From Streptomyces sp. S4.7 (GTDB taxonomy: Bacteria; Actinomycetota; Actinomycetes; Streptomycetales; Streptomycetaceae), in contig NZ_CP048397.1 in the NCBI RefSeq assembly GCF_010384365.1, positions 6,572,001 to 6,636,000 on the forward strand: a DNA stretch of 64,000 nucleotides. Reading direction: 5' to 3'. This document shows positions 41,552 to 52,292 of the stretch, piece by piece (positions within the stretch are counted from its first letter, which is position 1; every line of letters starts with the position of its first letter). A model generated the notes under the pieces. The model made no database searches. It had not been told where the DNA came from and was given only the letters and a program-made list of their open reading frames with translations. The translations under genes and the position numbers were made by a program.

Positions 41552-43375
41552 TCAGCGGTAGAGCGCGTCCACCTCGATCGTGTACGCCGTCTCGATCGCC
41601 TTGCGCTTCAGCTTCAGCGACGGTGTCAGCAGCCCGTGCTCCTCGCTGAAGGGATGCGCCAGGATCCGGAACGTACGGATCGACTCGGCCTGTGACACGA
41701 GCGTGTTGGCCGCCACCACCGCGCGCCGGACCTCCAGCTCCAGATCCGGGTCGCGCACCAGGTCCACCGGCCGCAGCGGCGGCTTGCCCCGCATCGCGAG
41801 CCAGTGGTCCACGGCCTCCTGGTCGACGGTGACCAGCGCGGCGATGTACGGACGGTCGTTGCCGACCACGATGCACTGCGCGACCAGCGGGTGGGCCCGT
41901 ACGCGTTCCTCCAGGCCGGCCGGCGACACGCTCTTGCCGCCCGACGTCACCAGGATCTCCTTCTTCCGCCCGGTGATGGTCAGATAGCCGTCCTCGTCGA
42001 GCGCTCCGAGGTCGCCCGTGGCGAGCCAGCCGTCCCGCAGGACGGCGTCGGTGGCCTTCGGGTCGTTCAGATAGCCGGCGAAGACGTGCTCGCCGTGCAG
42101 CCACACCTCGCCGTCCTTCGCGATGTGCACCGTCGTCCCCGGAATGGGCTGGCCGACCGTCCCGTACCGGGTCCGCTCCGGCGGGTTGGCCGTGGCCGCC
42201 GCGCTGGACTCCGTCAGGCCGTACCCCTCGAAGACCGTGACGCCGGCGCCCTCGAAGAACAGGCCGAGCTGCCGGTCCATGCCCGAGCCGCCCGACATCG
42301 CGTGCCGCACCCGGCCGCCCATCGCGGCGCGCACCTTGGAGTACACGGCCTTCTCGAAGAACTGGTGCTGGATCCGCAGCGCCGCCGACGGGCCCGGGCC
42401 GATCCCGAACGCCTTGTGCTCCATCGCCTCCGCGTGCTTGACCGCCACGTCAACGGCCTTGTCGAAGGCGCCCGTCCTCCCCTCGCGCTCCGCCTTGCGG
42501 CGTGCGGCGTGGAAGATCTTCTCGAAGATGTAGGGCACGGCGAGGATGAAGCTCGGCCGGAACGCGGCCAGATCCGGCAGCAGTTCGTTCGCCCGCATCA
42601 CCGGCTGGTGGCCGAGCTTGACCCGGCCCCGGATCGCGGCGACCTCGACCATGCGGCCGAAGACGTGCGCGAGGGGCAGGAAGAGGAGTGTCGACGCCTC
42701 GTCACCGCGCTTGGAGTGGAAGACCGGCTCCCAGCGGGCGATCATCGTGTCCGTCTCGAACACGAAGTTCGCGTGCGTGATCACACAGCCCTTGGGGCGG
42801 CCGGTGGTGCCCGAGGTGTAGATGACGGTGGCCGTCGAGTCGGGTGTCACCGCGCGGCGGTGCCGGTGCACCACGTCGTCGTCGATGTCGGCGCCGGCGG
42901 CGTTCAGTTCGGCGACCGCGCCCGCGTCGAGCTGCCACAGCCGCTTGAGCCGGGGGAGCCGGTCGATCACCGAGCCGACGGTCATCGCGTGGTCCTCGTG
43001 CTCGACCACGCAGGCGGACACCTCGGCGTCGTACAGCATCCAGAAGACCTGCTCGGCGGATGACGTCGGATAGACCGGCACGGAGTGGGCGCCGACCGAC
43101 CACAGCGCGAAGTCGAAGACCGTCCACTCGTACCGGGTGCGGCACATGATCGCGACACGGTCACCGAACCGGACGCCGTGTGCCAGCAATCCCTTCGCCA
43201 GGGCCAGCACCTCGTCGCGGAACTCGGCCGAACTCACGTCCCGCCAGATGTCGTCGGGGCCCTTGCGGCCGAGCGCGACACGGTCGGGATCGGCCAGGGC
43301 GTGATCGAATACGGCGTCCGCCAGCCCGCCCACATGGGGCGCAGACGCCATGGGTCGGACAGTGAACTCGCGCAA
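41552..43375 (-). CDS. AMP-dependent long-chain fatty-acid-CoA ligase
   Basis: This 607-residue protein is read from TTG 43375, which lies 7 bases after AAGGAG; ATG 43351 is the alternative but has no ribosome site. The adenylate-forming core motifs are present: VIYTSGTTGRPKGCVITHANF (P-loop), EGYGLTESSA, DGWLATGDLGALDEDGYLTITGRKKE (A8 hinge) and a C-terminal LKLKRKAIETAYT. It activates fatty acids to acyl-CoA with ATP. The length and order fit FadD15/ACSBG-like actinobacterial ligases (about 600). No beta-oxidation genes are adjacent, so its pathway could be degradation or lipid synthesis. Confidence 0.93.
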   Translation of the reverse strand: MREFTVRPMASAPHVGGLADAVFDHALADPDRVALGRKGPDDIWRDVSSAEFRDEVLALAKGLLAHGVRFGDRVAIMCRTRYEWTVFDFALWSVGAHSVPVYPTSSAEQVFWMLYDAEVSACVVEHEDHAMTVGSVIDRLPRLKRLWQLDAGAVAELNAAGADIDDDVVHRHRRAVTPDSTATVIYTSGTTGRPKGCVITHANFVFETDTMIARWEPVFHSKRGDEASTLLFLPLAHVFGRMVEVAAIRGRVKLGHQPVMRANELLPDLAAFRPSFILAVPYIFEKIFHAARRKAEREGRTGAFDKAVDVAVKHAEAMEHKAFGIGPGPSAALRIQHQFFEKAVYSKVRAAMGGRVRHAMSGGSGMDRQLGLFFEGAGVTVFEGYGLTESSAAATANPPERTRYGTVGQPIPGTTVHIAKDGEVWLHGEHVFAGYLNDPKATDAVLRDGWLATGDLGALDEDGYLTITGRKKEILVTSGGKSVSPAGLEERVRAHPLVAQCIVVGNDRPYIAALVTVDQEAVDHWLAMRGKPPLRPVDLVRDPDLELEVRRAVVAANTLVSQAESIRTFRILAHPFSEEHGLLTPSLKLKRKAIETAYTIEVDALYR

Positions 43376-43685
43376 TGACCTGCTCCTTGTGGCGCTCCGC
43401 ACGGCGCCGTGACGGTACCCCAAGGGGAGGTTCGGCGGGAGGGAGCGGACGGAAGTGGTGTCTTGCCGTATCGCACCAGGTCAGAGGCGTGGAAGGGGTT
43501 CCGGGGAGAGTTGCCGGGCGAGCTTCTGACCGTAGAGTAAGTGCGCTTGGGGGGAATCTCCACCGAATCTGTACGGTGCGCTTACGGTCCCCTCCGGGCG
43601 GGGCGGACTTGGCCTGTACCAGCGCCTCGGCGTGGCGGGTTCTCGCCGGTCGCGGATGTGGTGCGTGAGCCGTGAGTGGCGCGCG
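43376..43685. other. intergenic region upstream of the acyl-CoA ligase
   Basis: This 310-base gap between two minus-strand genes has no supported gene. It should hold the ligase promoter and the end of the lysR transcript. An imperfect inverted repeat is seen: GTAAGTGCGC at 43537-43546 and GTGCGCTTAC at 43576-43585 (8 of 10 match), flanked by GACCGTA and TACGGTC. It could be a weak operator or hairpin. Confidence 0.4.
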
Positions 43686-44591
43686 TCAGCGCGCGCCGGC
43701 GGGGCGGTGCAGCCGGTCGCCGCCCGCCAGGATGGCGGCGGCGAGCGCCTCCGCCGGGCTCCGGTCGGCCCCTCCCGGGGCGCCCGCCCGCCGCCCGTGC
43801 CCGCGCCTTCCGTGCAGCAGCACGAAGTCCACATCGCCCAGCTCCGGCAGCCCCGCGCGGGCCGGCACCGGCACCAGACCCGGCGGGATCAGACCACGGG
43901 TGTGGGCCATCACGCCGAGCCCCGCGCGGGCCGCCGCGACCAGCCCGCTCAGGCTCGCGCTCGTACAGGCGATGCGCCACGCCCGGCCGTCCGCCTCCAG
44001 CACCTCCAGCGCGCGGGCGCGCGTGATGCCGGGCGCGGGGAACAGGATCAGCGGCACCGGACGCTCGGGGTCGATCCGCAGCCGCGGCGCCCCGATCCAG
44101 GTCAGCGTGGACTGCCACACCAGCTCGCCGTGCGTGTCGCCGCCCCGGCGCTTGGCCAGCACCAGATCCAGCTCGCCGGCCGCCAGCCGCTCGTGGAGCG
44201 TGCCGGAGAGTTCGACGGTCAGCTCCAGATCGACCTCGGGGTGGTCGGTGCGGAACGACTCCAGGATCTCGGGCAGCCGCGTCAGGACGAAGTCCTCGGA
44301 CGCGCCGAAGCGGAGCCTGCCCCGCAGCCGGGTCCCGGAGAAGTACGCCGCCGCCCGCTCGTGGGCCGCGAGGATCGTACGGGCGAAGCCGAGCATGGCC
44401 TCGCCGTCCTCGGTCAGCTCCACGCTGTGCGTGTCCCGCGTGAAGAGCTGCCGGTCCCCGGCCGCCGCCTCCAGCCGCCGTACGTGCTGGCTGACCGTCG
44501 ACTGCCGTACGTCCAGCCGCCGGGCGGCCTGCGTGAAGCTCAGGGTCTGTGCCACGGCCAGAAAGGTGCGGAGCTGGGCGGGGTCGTACAT
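43686..44591 (-). CDS. LysR-family transcriptional regulator
   Basis: This 301-residue protein starts at ATG 44591 (MYDPAQLRTFLAVAQTLSFTQAARRL...QSTVSQHVRRLE), which places the winged HTH at the N-terminus as usual; a start at 44615 would run over the candidate operator. The periplasmic-binding-protein-like effector domain (about 90-290) contains GRLRFGASEDFVLTRLPEIL and ELSGTLHERLAAGELDLVLAK. The last about 25 residues are Arg/Gly-rich. It is divergent from the symporter gene, the classical LysR arrangement, so it probably controls that transporter and itself. Confidence 0.93.
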   Translation of the reverse strand: MYDPAQLRTFLAVAQTLSFTQAARRLDVRQSTVSQHVRRLEAAAGDRQLFTRDTHSVELTEDGEAMLGFARTILAAHERAAAYFSGTRLRGRLRFGASEDFVLTRLPEILESFRTDHPEVDLELTVELSGTLHERLAAGELDLVLAKRRGGDTHGELVWQSTLTWIGAPRLRIDPERPVPLILFPAPGITRARALEVLEADGRAWRIACTSASLSGLVAAARAGLGVMAHTRGLIPPGLVPVPARAGLPELGDVDFVLLHGRRGHGRRAGAPGGADRSPAEALAAAILAGGDRLHRPAGAR

Positions 44592-44610
44592 GCGGACCAG
44601 GGTAGCTCCC

Positions 44611-44631
44611 GTCATCGCGGAACGTGATGAC
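44611..44631. promoter_or_regulatory. candidate LysR operator
   Basis: The arms GTCATCGCG (44611-44619) and CGTGATGAC (44623-44631) are inverted repeats with one mismatch in nine, separated by GAA; a T-N11-A motif lies inside. The dyad is 20 bases upstream of lysR and 116 before the symporter gene. Confidence 0.6.
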
Positions 44632-44746
44632 AGTCAGAGCCGTATGCGGGATTCCCGATCAAGCTCGGAGCCTGGACGATGGAGAGCGCGCGATCCGTCC
44701 CGGAACCCGGACAAGATCCAGAGCACGGCAAGAACCAGTGGAGCAC

Positions 44747-46030
44747 ATGAACCGCCGCACACCGTCCCCCCGTCCGCGCCCCTTCCGCCGTCGCCGGGCC
44801 CCTTCCCCGTCCCCGGCCGCGCCGTCCCCCCGTTCGGGGTGGCGCAGGTTCGCGCGTCTGCCGGTCGACCCGTACATCCTCGCCCTCCTCGGCACGGTCG
44901 CCCTCGCGGCGCTGCTGCCCGCGTCAGGTACCACGGCGGACGTGGCCGGCGGGGCGACGACCGGCGCGGTCGCGCTTCTGTTCTTCCTGTACGGCGCCCG
45001 GCTCTCCACCCGTGAGGCGCTGGACGGTCTCAAGAGCTGGCGGCTCCATCTGACCGTCCTGGCCTGCACGTTCCTGGTGTTTCCGCTGCTGGGGCTGGCC
45101 GCGCGCGGGCTCGTGCCCTTCGCCCTGACACCGGAGCTCTACAGCGGGCTGCTCTTCCTGTGCCTGGTGCCCTCGACGATCCAGTCGTCCATCGCCTTCA
45201 CCTCCATGGCACGCGGCAATGTGCCGGCGGCGATCTGCGCGGGGTCCTTCTCCAGCATCGCGGGCATCGTGGTGACACCGCTGCTCGCCGCCCTGCTGCT
45301 CGGCGGCGGCGCCAACGGGTTCTCGCCCGACTCACTGCTGCGGATCGTGGCGCAGCTGCTGCTGCCCTTCGTGGCGGGGCAGTTGCTGCGCCGCTGGGTC
45401 GGCGGATTCCTCACCCGGCACCGCACGCTGCTGGGCCGGGTGGACCGCGGATCGATCCTGCTGGTCGTCTACACGGCCTTCAGCCAGGGCATGGTGGCCG
45501 GTGTCTGGAACCGCGTGACTCCGGGGCGGCTCGGCGCGCTGTTCGCGGTCGAGGTAGTGCTGCTCGCGACGATGCTGACGGTCAGCTGGTACGGGGCGCG
45601 CCGACTGGGCTTCGACAGGGCGGACCGGGTGGCGATCCAGTTCGCCGGGTCGAAGAAGAGCCTCGCGGCCGGTCTGCCGATGGCGAGCGTGCTGTTCGGC
45701 GCGCAGGCCAGCCTCGCGGTGCTGCCGCTGATGCTGTTCCACATGCTGCAACTGGTGGTCTGCGCGATGATCGCGAAGCGCCGCTCACGCGACCCCCTGC
45801 CCGCCGAAACCCTGTCCGACGCCCCATCCACGGACCGGCCTACCCCCGTGCGGGCGTCGACACCGACTCAGAGCGCCCCGGAGGCGAACCGAGCTGAACG
45901 TGCGGGCCTGAACAGCGGGCGAAGACTGCGGCGAGTGAGCCGAAGGGGCGCGGCGGTGTCGAGAGGGAGAGCGCGCGGAGGCCCCGAGGGACGAGGGGGT
46001 GAGCACGGTCGACCGTCGATGTCGGCTTGA
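44747..46030 (+). CDS. bile acid:sodium symporter-family carrier (SBF-like) with repeat-encoded tail
   Basis: This 427-residue frame starts at ATG 44747; the first about 40 residues are Arg/Pro/Ser-rich and cytoplasmic. From about 42 to 350 it is a ten-TM SBF-like carrier: PYILALLGTVALAALLP, GAVALLFFLYGARLSTREAL, LFLCLVPSTIQSSIAFTSMARGN (crossover region with polar residues) and IQFAGSKKSLAAGLPMASVLFG. Such carriers take up organic anions with sodium or protons. The last about 55 residues come from the tandem repeat at 45856-46212 and have no homology look, so the ancestral stop was probably near 45850. It is probably regulated by the divergent LysR protein. Confidence 0.87.
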   Translation: MNRRTPSPRPRPFRRRRAPSPSPAAPSPRSGWRRFARLPVDPYILALLGTVALAALLPASGTTADVAGGATTGAVALLFFLYGARLSTREALDGLKSWRLHLTVLACTFLVFPLLGLAARGLVPFALTPELYSGLLFLCLVPSTIQSSIAFTSMARGNVPAAICAGSFSSIAGIVVTPLLAALLLGGGANGFSPDSLLRIVAQLLLPFVAGQLLRRWVGGFLTRHRTLLGRVDRGSILLVVYTAFSQGMVAGVWNRVTPGRLGALFAVEVVLLATMLTVSWYGARRLGFDRADRVAIQFAGSKKSLAAGLPMASVLFGAQASLAVLPLMLFHMLQLVVCAMIAKRRSRDPLPAETLSDAPSTDRPTPVRASTPTQSAPEANRAERAGLNSGRRLRRVSRRGAAVSRGRARGGPEGRGGEHGRPSMSA

Positions 46031-46212
46031 GGCGTCTTCGAGGTGAACCGAGCTGAACGTGCGGGCCTGAACAGCGGGCGAAGACTGCGGCGAGTGAGCC
46101 GAAGGGGCGCGGCGGTGTCGAGAGGGAGAGCGCGCGGAGGCCCCGAGGGACGAGGGGGTGAGCACGGTCGACCGTCGACACCGACTCAGAGCGCCCCGGA
46201 GGCGAACCGAGC
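45856..46212. repeat. 159-bp tandem repeat, two full units plus flank
   Basis: A 134-base block (45886-46019) recurs exactly at 46045-46178, an offset of 159. The 30-base spacer before copy one (CACCGACTCAGAGCGCCCCG...) returns after copy two, while the middle spacer is a diverged version (TGTCGGCTTGAGGCGTCTTC). The first unit forms the 3' end of the symporter frame. On the minus strand the repeat reads as Arg/Ser-rich protein, probably without meaning. No inverted ends or transposase are seen. Confidence 0.85.
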
Positions 46213-46234
46213 CCAAAAACAAAAGGGGGAGGGA

Positions 46235-46272
46235 CCCCGGCCGGCGCAGGGGGCGCTCCCCGCCGGCCGGGG
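46235..46272. terminator. terminator hairpin between symporter and fdhD
   Basis: CCCCGGCCGGCG (46235-46246) pairs perfectly with 46261-46272 around a 14-base loop. On the minus strand the stem is followed, after about ten bases, by CTTTTGTTTTTG, an unusually T-rich run for this genome, so it looks like an intrinsic terminator for the formate dehydrogenase operon. Confidence 0.8.
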
Positions 46273-46306
46273 CCTTGTCCCGTGTATCCCGTGCCGCGGC
46301 AGCGCG

Positions 46307-47146
46307 TCACACTTCGCTGTGGAGAGCGACGCGCTCGTCGCCGGCATACACGTTCATGGAGGGGCCGCGGAGGAAGCCGACCAGGGTCAGCCCGGCCTCC
46401 GCGGCGAGGTCGACGGCGAGTGACGACGGTGCGGAGACCGCCGCCAGGACCGGGATACCGGCCATCACCGCCTTCTGGGCGAGTTCGAAGGACGCTCTGC
46501 CCGACACGAGCAGGATCACCCGTGACAGGGGCAGCAGACCCTGCTGGAGTGCCCGGCCGACGAGTTTGTCGACCGCGTTGTGGCGGCCCACGTCCTCCCG
46601 GATGTCGAGGAGTTCTCCGTCCTCGGAGAACAGGGCCGCCGCGTGCAGACCCCCGGTCCGGTCGAAGACCCGCTGTGCCTCCCGCAACCGGTCGGGGAGG
46701 ACGGAAAGCAGAGCCGGTTCGACGCGGACCGGGGGAGTGTCGGCGATCGGGAAGCGCGCCGTGGTGCGTACGGCGTCGAGGCTGGCCTTGCCGCACAGGC
46801 CGCACGAGGACGTGGTGTAGACGTTGCGTTCCAGCGTGATGTCCGGCACCGGGACACCGGGTGCGAGCTGGACGTCCACCACGTTGTACGTGTTCCTGCC
46901 GTCGTCCGTCGCTCCCGCGCAGTACACGATCGACCGGACGTCGTCGGCCGAGCCGAGTACGCCCTCGCTGACCAGGAATCCGGCGGCGAGCGCGAAGTCG
47001 TCGCCCGGGGTGCGCATGGTGATGGCGAGCGGCTTGCCGTTCAGCCGGATCTCCATCGGCTCCTCGGCGACCAGGGTGTCCGGGCGGGTGGTGACAGCCC
47101 CGTCCCTGATGCGGATGGTGCGGCGGCGCTCGGTGACGCGTCCCAC
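46307..47146 (-). CDS. fdhD: formate dehydrogenase accessory sulfurtransferase FdhD
   Basis: This 279-residue protein starts at GTG 47146 behind GGGGAGGAT. The sulfur-relay cysteine motif TSSCGLCGKAS (C-x-x-C, about 130) is present, with EEPMEIRLNG, MRTPGDDFALAAGFL, VGRHNAVDKL and LVSGRASFELAQKA, all typical of FdhD. FdhD moves sulfur from IscS to the bis-MGD molybdenum cofactor and is needed for active formate dehydrogenase. It is the last gene of the minus-strand operon, 68 bases after the iron-sulfur gene. Confidence 0.96.
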   Translation of the reverse strand: MGRVTERRRTIRIRDGAVTTRPDTLVAEEPMEIRLNGKPLAITMRTPGDDFALAAGFLVSEGVLGSADDVRSIVYCAGATDDGRNTYNVVDVQLAPGVPVPDITLERNVYTTSSCGLCGKASLDAVRTTARFPIADTPPVRVEPALLSVLPDRLREAQRVFDRTGGLHAAALFSEDGELLDIREDVGRHNAVDKLVGRALQQGLLPLSRVILLVSGRASFELAQKAVMAGIPVLAAVSAPSSLAVDLAAEAGLTLVGFLRGPSMNVYAGDERVALHSEV

Positions 47147-47214
47147 GGTGATCCTCCCCTTCCTCGCTCGATCCGACTCCGCCGGTGCCGGTGCCGGTGC
47201 TCGTCCCGGTGCCG

Positions 47215-48071
47215 TTACCCGCGCTGTTGCGCGTGCTGGTAACCGAAGCGGCCCTTGATGCACAGGTTGCCGTGGGTCACCGGGTTGTCGTGCGGTGAGG
47301 TGACCTTGACGATCTCATTCTCCTGCACGTGCAGGGTGAGGTTGCAGCCGACGCCGCAGTACGCGCAGATCGTCGTGGTCTCCGTCTGCGCCGACTCGTC
47401 CCAGGTGCCCGCCTCGCGCATGTCGAACTCGGACTTGAAGCTGAGCGCGCCCGTCGGACAGACCTCGATGCAGTTGCCGCAGTAGACACACGCCGACTCG
47501 GGCAGCGCCACGGCGTGCTCGGTGGAGATACGGGCGTCGAAGCCGCGCCCGGCGACGGAGATGGCGAAGGTGTTCTGCCACTGGTCGCCGCACGCGTCCA
47601 CACACTTGTAGCAGAGGATGCATTTGTCGAGGTCCCGGACGTAGAGATCGTTGTCGATCTTCGGCGTCTCGTTGACACGGGCCGCGTCGGGCCCGAACCG
47701 GTCGGGCTTGGCCTCGTACTCCTTGATCCACTCGGCCGCGCGGGGTGTCGTGGACAGGTCGGTCGACGACGCGAGCAGTTCCAGGACCACCTTGCGGCTG
47801 GTCCGGGCGCGCTCGGAGTCCGTGCTGACCTTCATCCCCGCCTCCGCCCGGCGTGAGCACGCGGGCGCCAGCGTACGGGCGCCCTCGACCTCCACGACGC
47901 AGACCCGGCACGCGTTCTTCGGCGTGAGCGTGTCGCCCTCGCAGAGCGTCGGGATGTCCTTGCCGGCGGCCCGGCAGGCGTCCAGGATCGTGGAGCCCTC
48001 GGGGACCCGGGTGGGCTCGCCGTCGAGTGTGAACTCCAGCAGACGGCGCGGCAGTTGAAGAGGAACAACGG

Positions 48072-48075
<4 letters not shown>
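47215..48075 (-). CDS. formate dehydrogenase iron-sulfur protein carrying the N-terminal module of an FdsA-type alpha subunit
   Basis: This 286-residue protein starts at GTG 48075, overlapping the diaphorase stop as GTGA. Clusters in order: plant-type [2Fe-2S] with Cys45, 56, 59, 73; two [4Fe-4S] ferredoxin motifs CILCYKC...C (152-162) and CVYCGNC...C (196-206); and CAYCGVGC (237-244) with a later Cys in NLCIKGRFG, the Fe4S4 domain that normally begins the catalytic part of formate dehydrogenase alpha. It ends right after this domain (FGYQHAQQRG). The His/Cys cluster usually found between the first two sites is absent. It should pass electrons between the molybdenum protein and the FMN/NAD protein in a cytoplasmic complex. 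Confidence 0.9.
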
Positions 48076-50135
<2,060 letters not shown>

Positions 50136-50141
50136 TGATTC

Positions 50142-52100
50142 TCAGCCCCTCACTGCTGTCGACGACATCTCTGTCACGTTGTCGGGCAACTTCTCGATCC
50201 GGATGGCCGAGGCCTTGAACTCGGCGGTGCCGGCGATCGGGCAGTTCGCCTCGATCGTCAGCTGGTTGGTGTCCACCTCGTCCGGGAAGTGCATGGTCAT
50301 GAAGGCCAGTCCGGGACGCAGTCCGCGGTCGATCCACACCGGCGCCCGCACCGTGCCGCGTCGTGAGGAGATCTGGACCTCCTCGCCGACCTCGACCCCG
50401 TACATCCGCGCGTCCTCCGGGCACAGCTCCAGGTACTCGCCGCGGCGCAGCGGGGAGGCGAAACTCCCGCTCTGCACACCGGTGTTGTACGAGTCGAGCC
50501 GGCGCCCGGTGGTGAGCCTGATCGGGTACTGATCGTCCGTCAGGTCCACCGGCGGGTCGTGCTTCACGATGCCGAACGGGGCGAGCCTGCCGCGCTTGGC
50601 GGGGTCCGCGTCCCACAACCTGCCGTGCAGATAGGTGGGTTCGATCCGCTCGGTGTCGGGGCACGGCCACTGGATGCCCTGGTGCTCGGCCAGCCGGTCA
50701 TACGTCATCCCGAAGTGGTCGGGGGACAGCGCGCGCAGCTCGTTCCAGACGGTCTCCGCGTCCGCGAACTTCCAGCTGTGCCCGAGGCGGCCCGCGATCT
50801 CGCAGATGATCCCGATGTCCTCGCGCGCCTCGCCCGGCGGGTCGAGCGCCTTGCGTACGCGCTGGACCCGGCGCTCGCTGTTGGTGGTGGTGCCGTCGGT
50901 CTCGCACCAGGCCGCGGTGGCGGGCAGGACCACGTCCGCCAGCTCGGCCGTCCTGGTGAGGAAGATGTCCTGCACCACGAGGAAGTCGAGCGCCTTCATC
51001 CTTGTCACGGCCTGCTCGCTGTCGGCCTCGGACTGCGCCGGGTTCTCACCGATGCAGTAGACGGCCCTGAGGTCGCCGGTCTCCATCGCCTCGAACATGT
51101 CGGTCAGGTTGAGGCCGTAGTGGGGCTGGACCACGGTGTCCCACGCGGTCTCGAACTTCTGCCGCACAGTCGGCTCCAGGATGTCCTGGAAGCCCGGCAG
51201 CCGGTTGGGGATGGCCCCCATGTCGCCGCCGCCCTGCACGTTGTTCTGGCCGCGCAGGGGCTGGACCCCGGAGCCGTACCGTCCGACGTGCCCGGTGAGC
51301 AGCGACAGGTTGATCAGCGCCCGGACGTTGTCCGTGCCGTTGTGGTGCTCGGTGATGCCGAGCGTCCAGCACAACTGGGCCCGCTCGGCGCGGGCGTAGG
51401 CGTGGGCGAGGTCGCGGATCGCCTCGGCGGGTACGCCCGTCACCTTCTCGGCCACGGTGAGGGTCCACGGCTCGACCTCGGCCGCGTACTCCTCGAAACC
51501 GGTGGTCGCCTGCTCGATGAACTGCTTGTTGTGCAGGCCCGCGTGGATGATCTCGCGGGCGACGGCGTGGGCGAGCGGGATGTCCGTGCCGACGTTGAGG
51601 CCCATCCAGCTCTCGGCCCATTCGGCCGTGCTGGTGCGGCGCGGGTCGACGGCGTACATCCGCGCGCCGTTCCTGATGCCGCGCAGGACGTGCTGGAAGA
51701 AGATCGGGTGCGCGAAGCGGGCGTTGGAGCCCCACATCACGATCAGATCGGTGTGCTCGACCTCCTCGTACGAGGAGGTGCCGCCGCCGGAACCGAAGGC
51801 CGCCGAGAGTCCGGCGACGCTCGGCGCGTGACAGGTCCGGTTGCAGGAGTCGACGTTGTTGGTGCCCATCACCACTCGCGCGAACTTCTGCGCGACGTAG
51901 TTCATCTCGTTCGTGGCACGGGCGCACGAGAACATGCCGAACGCGCCGCGTGCGGCGCCCAGTCCCTCGGCCGCCCGGTCAAGTGCCTCTTCCCAGGTCG
52001 CCCGCCGGAACGGGCCGCCCTTCTCGTCCCGCACCAGCGGGTATTCGAGCCTGGCATAGGTCTTCGGCGTGCGATCCCGCCTTCTTGCGCTGCTTTTCAC
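50142..52100 (-). CDS. molybdenum formate dehydrogenase catalytic subunit lacking the N-terminal Fe4S4 domain
   Basis: This 652-residue protein is read from GTG 52100, placed 6 bases after GGGAG; ATG 52115 is an in-frame alternative. The bis-MGD catalytic core is intact: VDSCNRTCHAPSVAGL holds the Mo-ligand Cys90 and catalytic His91, GVQPLRGQNNVQGGGDMG contains the active-site Arg, and YCIGENPAQSEAD, ADVVLPATAAWCETDGT and the C-terminal Molydop_binding domain (LTTGRRLDSYNTG) follow. The domain carrying CxxCxxxC at the start of other formate dehydrogenases is missing here and encoded two genes downstream. Formate is oxidised to CO2 in the cytoplasm. It is the first gene of the operon; a GntR-type dyad lies 37 bases upstream. 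Confidence 0.93.
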   Translation of the reverse strand: MKSSARRRDRTPKTYARLEYPLVRDEKGGPFRRATWEEALDRAAEGLGAARGAFGMFSCARATNEMNYVAQKFARVVMGTNNVDSCNRTCHAPSVAGLSAAFGSGGGTSSYEEVEHTDLIVMWGSNARFAHPIFFQHVLRGIRNGARMYAVDPRRTSTAEWAESWMGLNVGTDIPLAHAVAREIIHAGLHNKQFIEQATTGFEEYAAEVEPWTLTVAEKVTGVPAEAIRDLAHAYARAERAQLCWTLGITEHHNGTDNVRALINLSLLTGHVGRYGSGVQPLRGQNNVQGGGDMGAIPNRLPGFQDILEPTVRQKFETAWDTVVQPHYGLNLTDMFEAMETGDLRAVYCIGENPAQSEADSEQAVTRMKALDFLVVQDIFLTRTAELADVVLPATAAWCETDGTTTNSERRVQRVRKALDPPGEAREDIGIICEIAGRLGHSWKFADAETVWNELRALSPDHFGMTYDRLAEHQGIQWPCPDTERIEPTYLHGRLWDADPAKRGRLAPFGIVKHDPPVDLTDDQYPIRLTTGRRLDSYNTGVQSGSFASPLRRGEYLELCPEDARMYGVEVGEEVQISSRRGTVRAPVWIDRGLRPGLAFMTMHFPDEVDTNQLTIEANCPIAGTAEFKASAIRIEKLPDNVTEMSSTAVRG

Positions 52101-52136
52101 GCTGCGCTCCCTCATGAGTCATGGCTTGTGGCCGCG

Positions 52137-52152
52137 CCATTGCATACAGTAT
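52137..52152 (-). promoter_or_regulatory. candidate FCD-GntR operator upstream of the formate dehydrogenase operon
   Basis: The plus strand reads CCATTGCATACAGTAT. It keeps the full TACAGTAT half-site and matches the transporter site at 53333-53348 at 12 of 16 positions. It lies 37 bases upstream of the chosen catalytic-subunit start. Confidence 0.6.
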
Positions 52153-52238
52153 CCCGATGGGCCGTGGGAAGTGGAAGCCTTGCGCATGGGTTTTGTGTGG
52201 GCCGGAAGTGCCAAGTCCCCCCGGCGGGCCGGTTCGTC

Positions 52239-52282
52239 CCCGGTCGCCGGACGGGCTCGATCGAGCCCGTCCGGCGACCGGG
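52239..52282. terminator. 44-bp perfect palindrome after the reductase gene
   Basis: The two 22-base halves 52239-52260 and 52261-52282 are exact reverse complements without any spacer. The core GTCGCCGGACGGGCTCGA relates it to the repeats at 1342-1540 and 40489-40588. It lies 11 bases past the minus-strand reductase stop and 139 before the dehydrogenase start, so it should terminate the reductase transcript. Confidence 0.85.
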
Positions 52283-52292
52283 ACTCCTGGAT

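Noticed and set aside
45856..46212. CRISPR array or phage attachment repeat
   Set aside because: The unit is 134-159 bp with only two copies, no short spacers, no cas genes, no integrase and no tRNA nearby.
45785..46222. Minus-strand repetitive Arg/Ser/His-rich protein in the 159-bp repeat
   Set aside because: The repetition follows from the DNA repeat; there is no start context and no domain, and the other strand already codes for the transporter tail in part.
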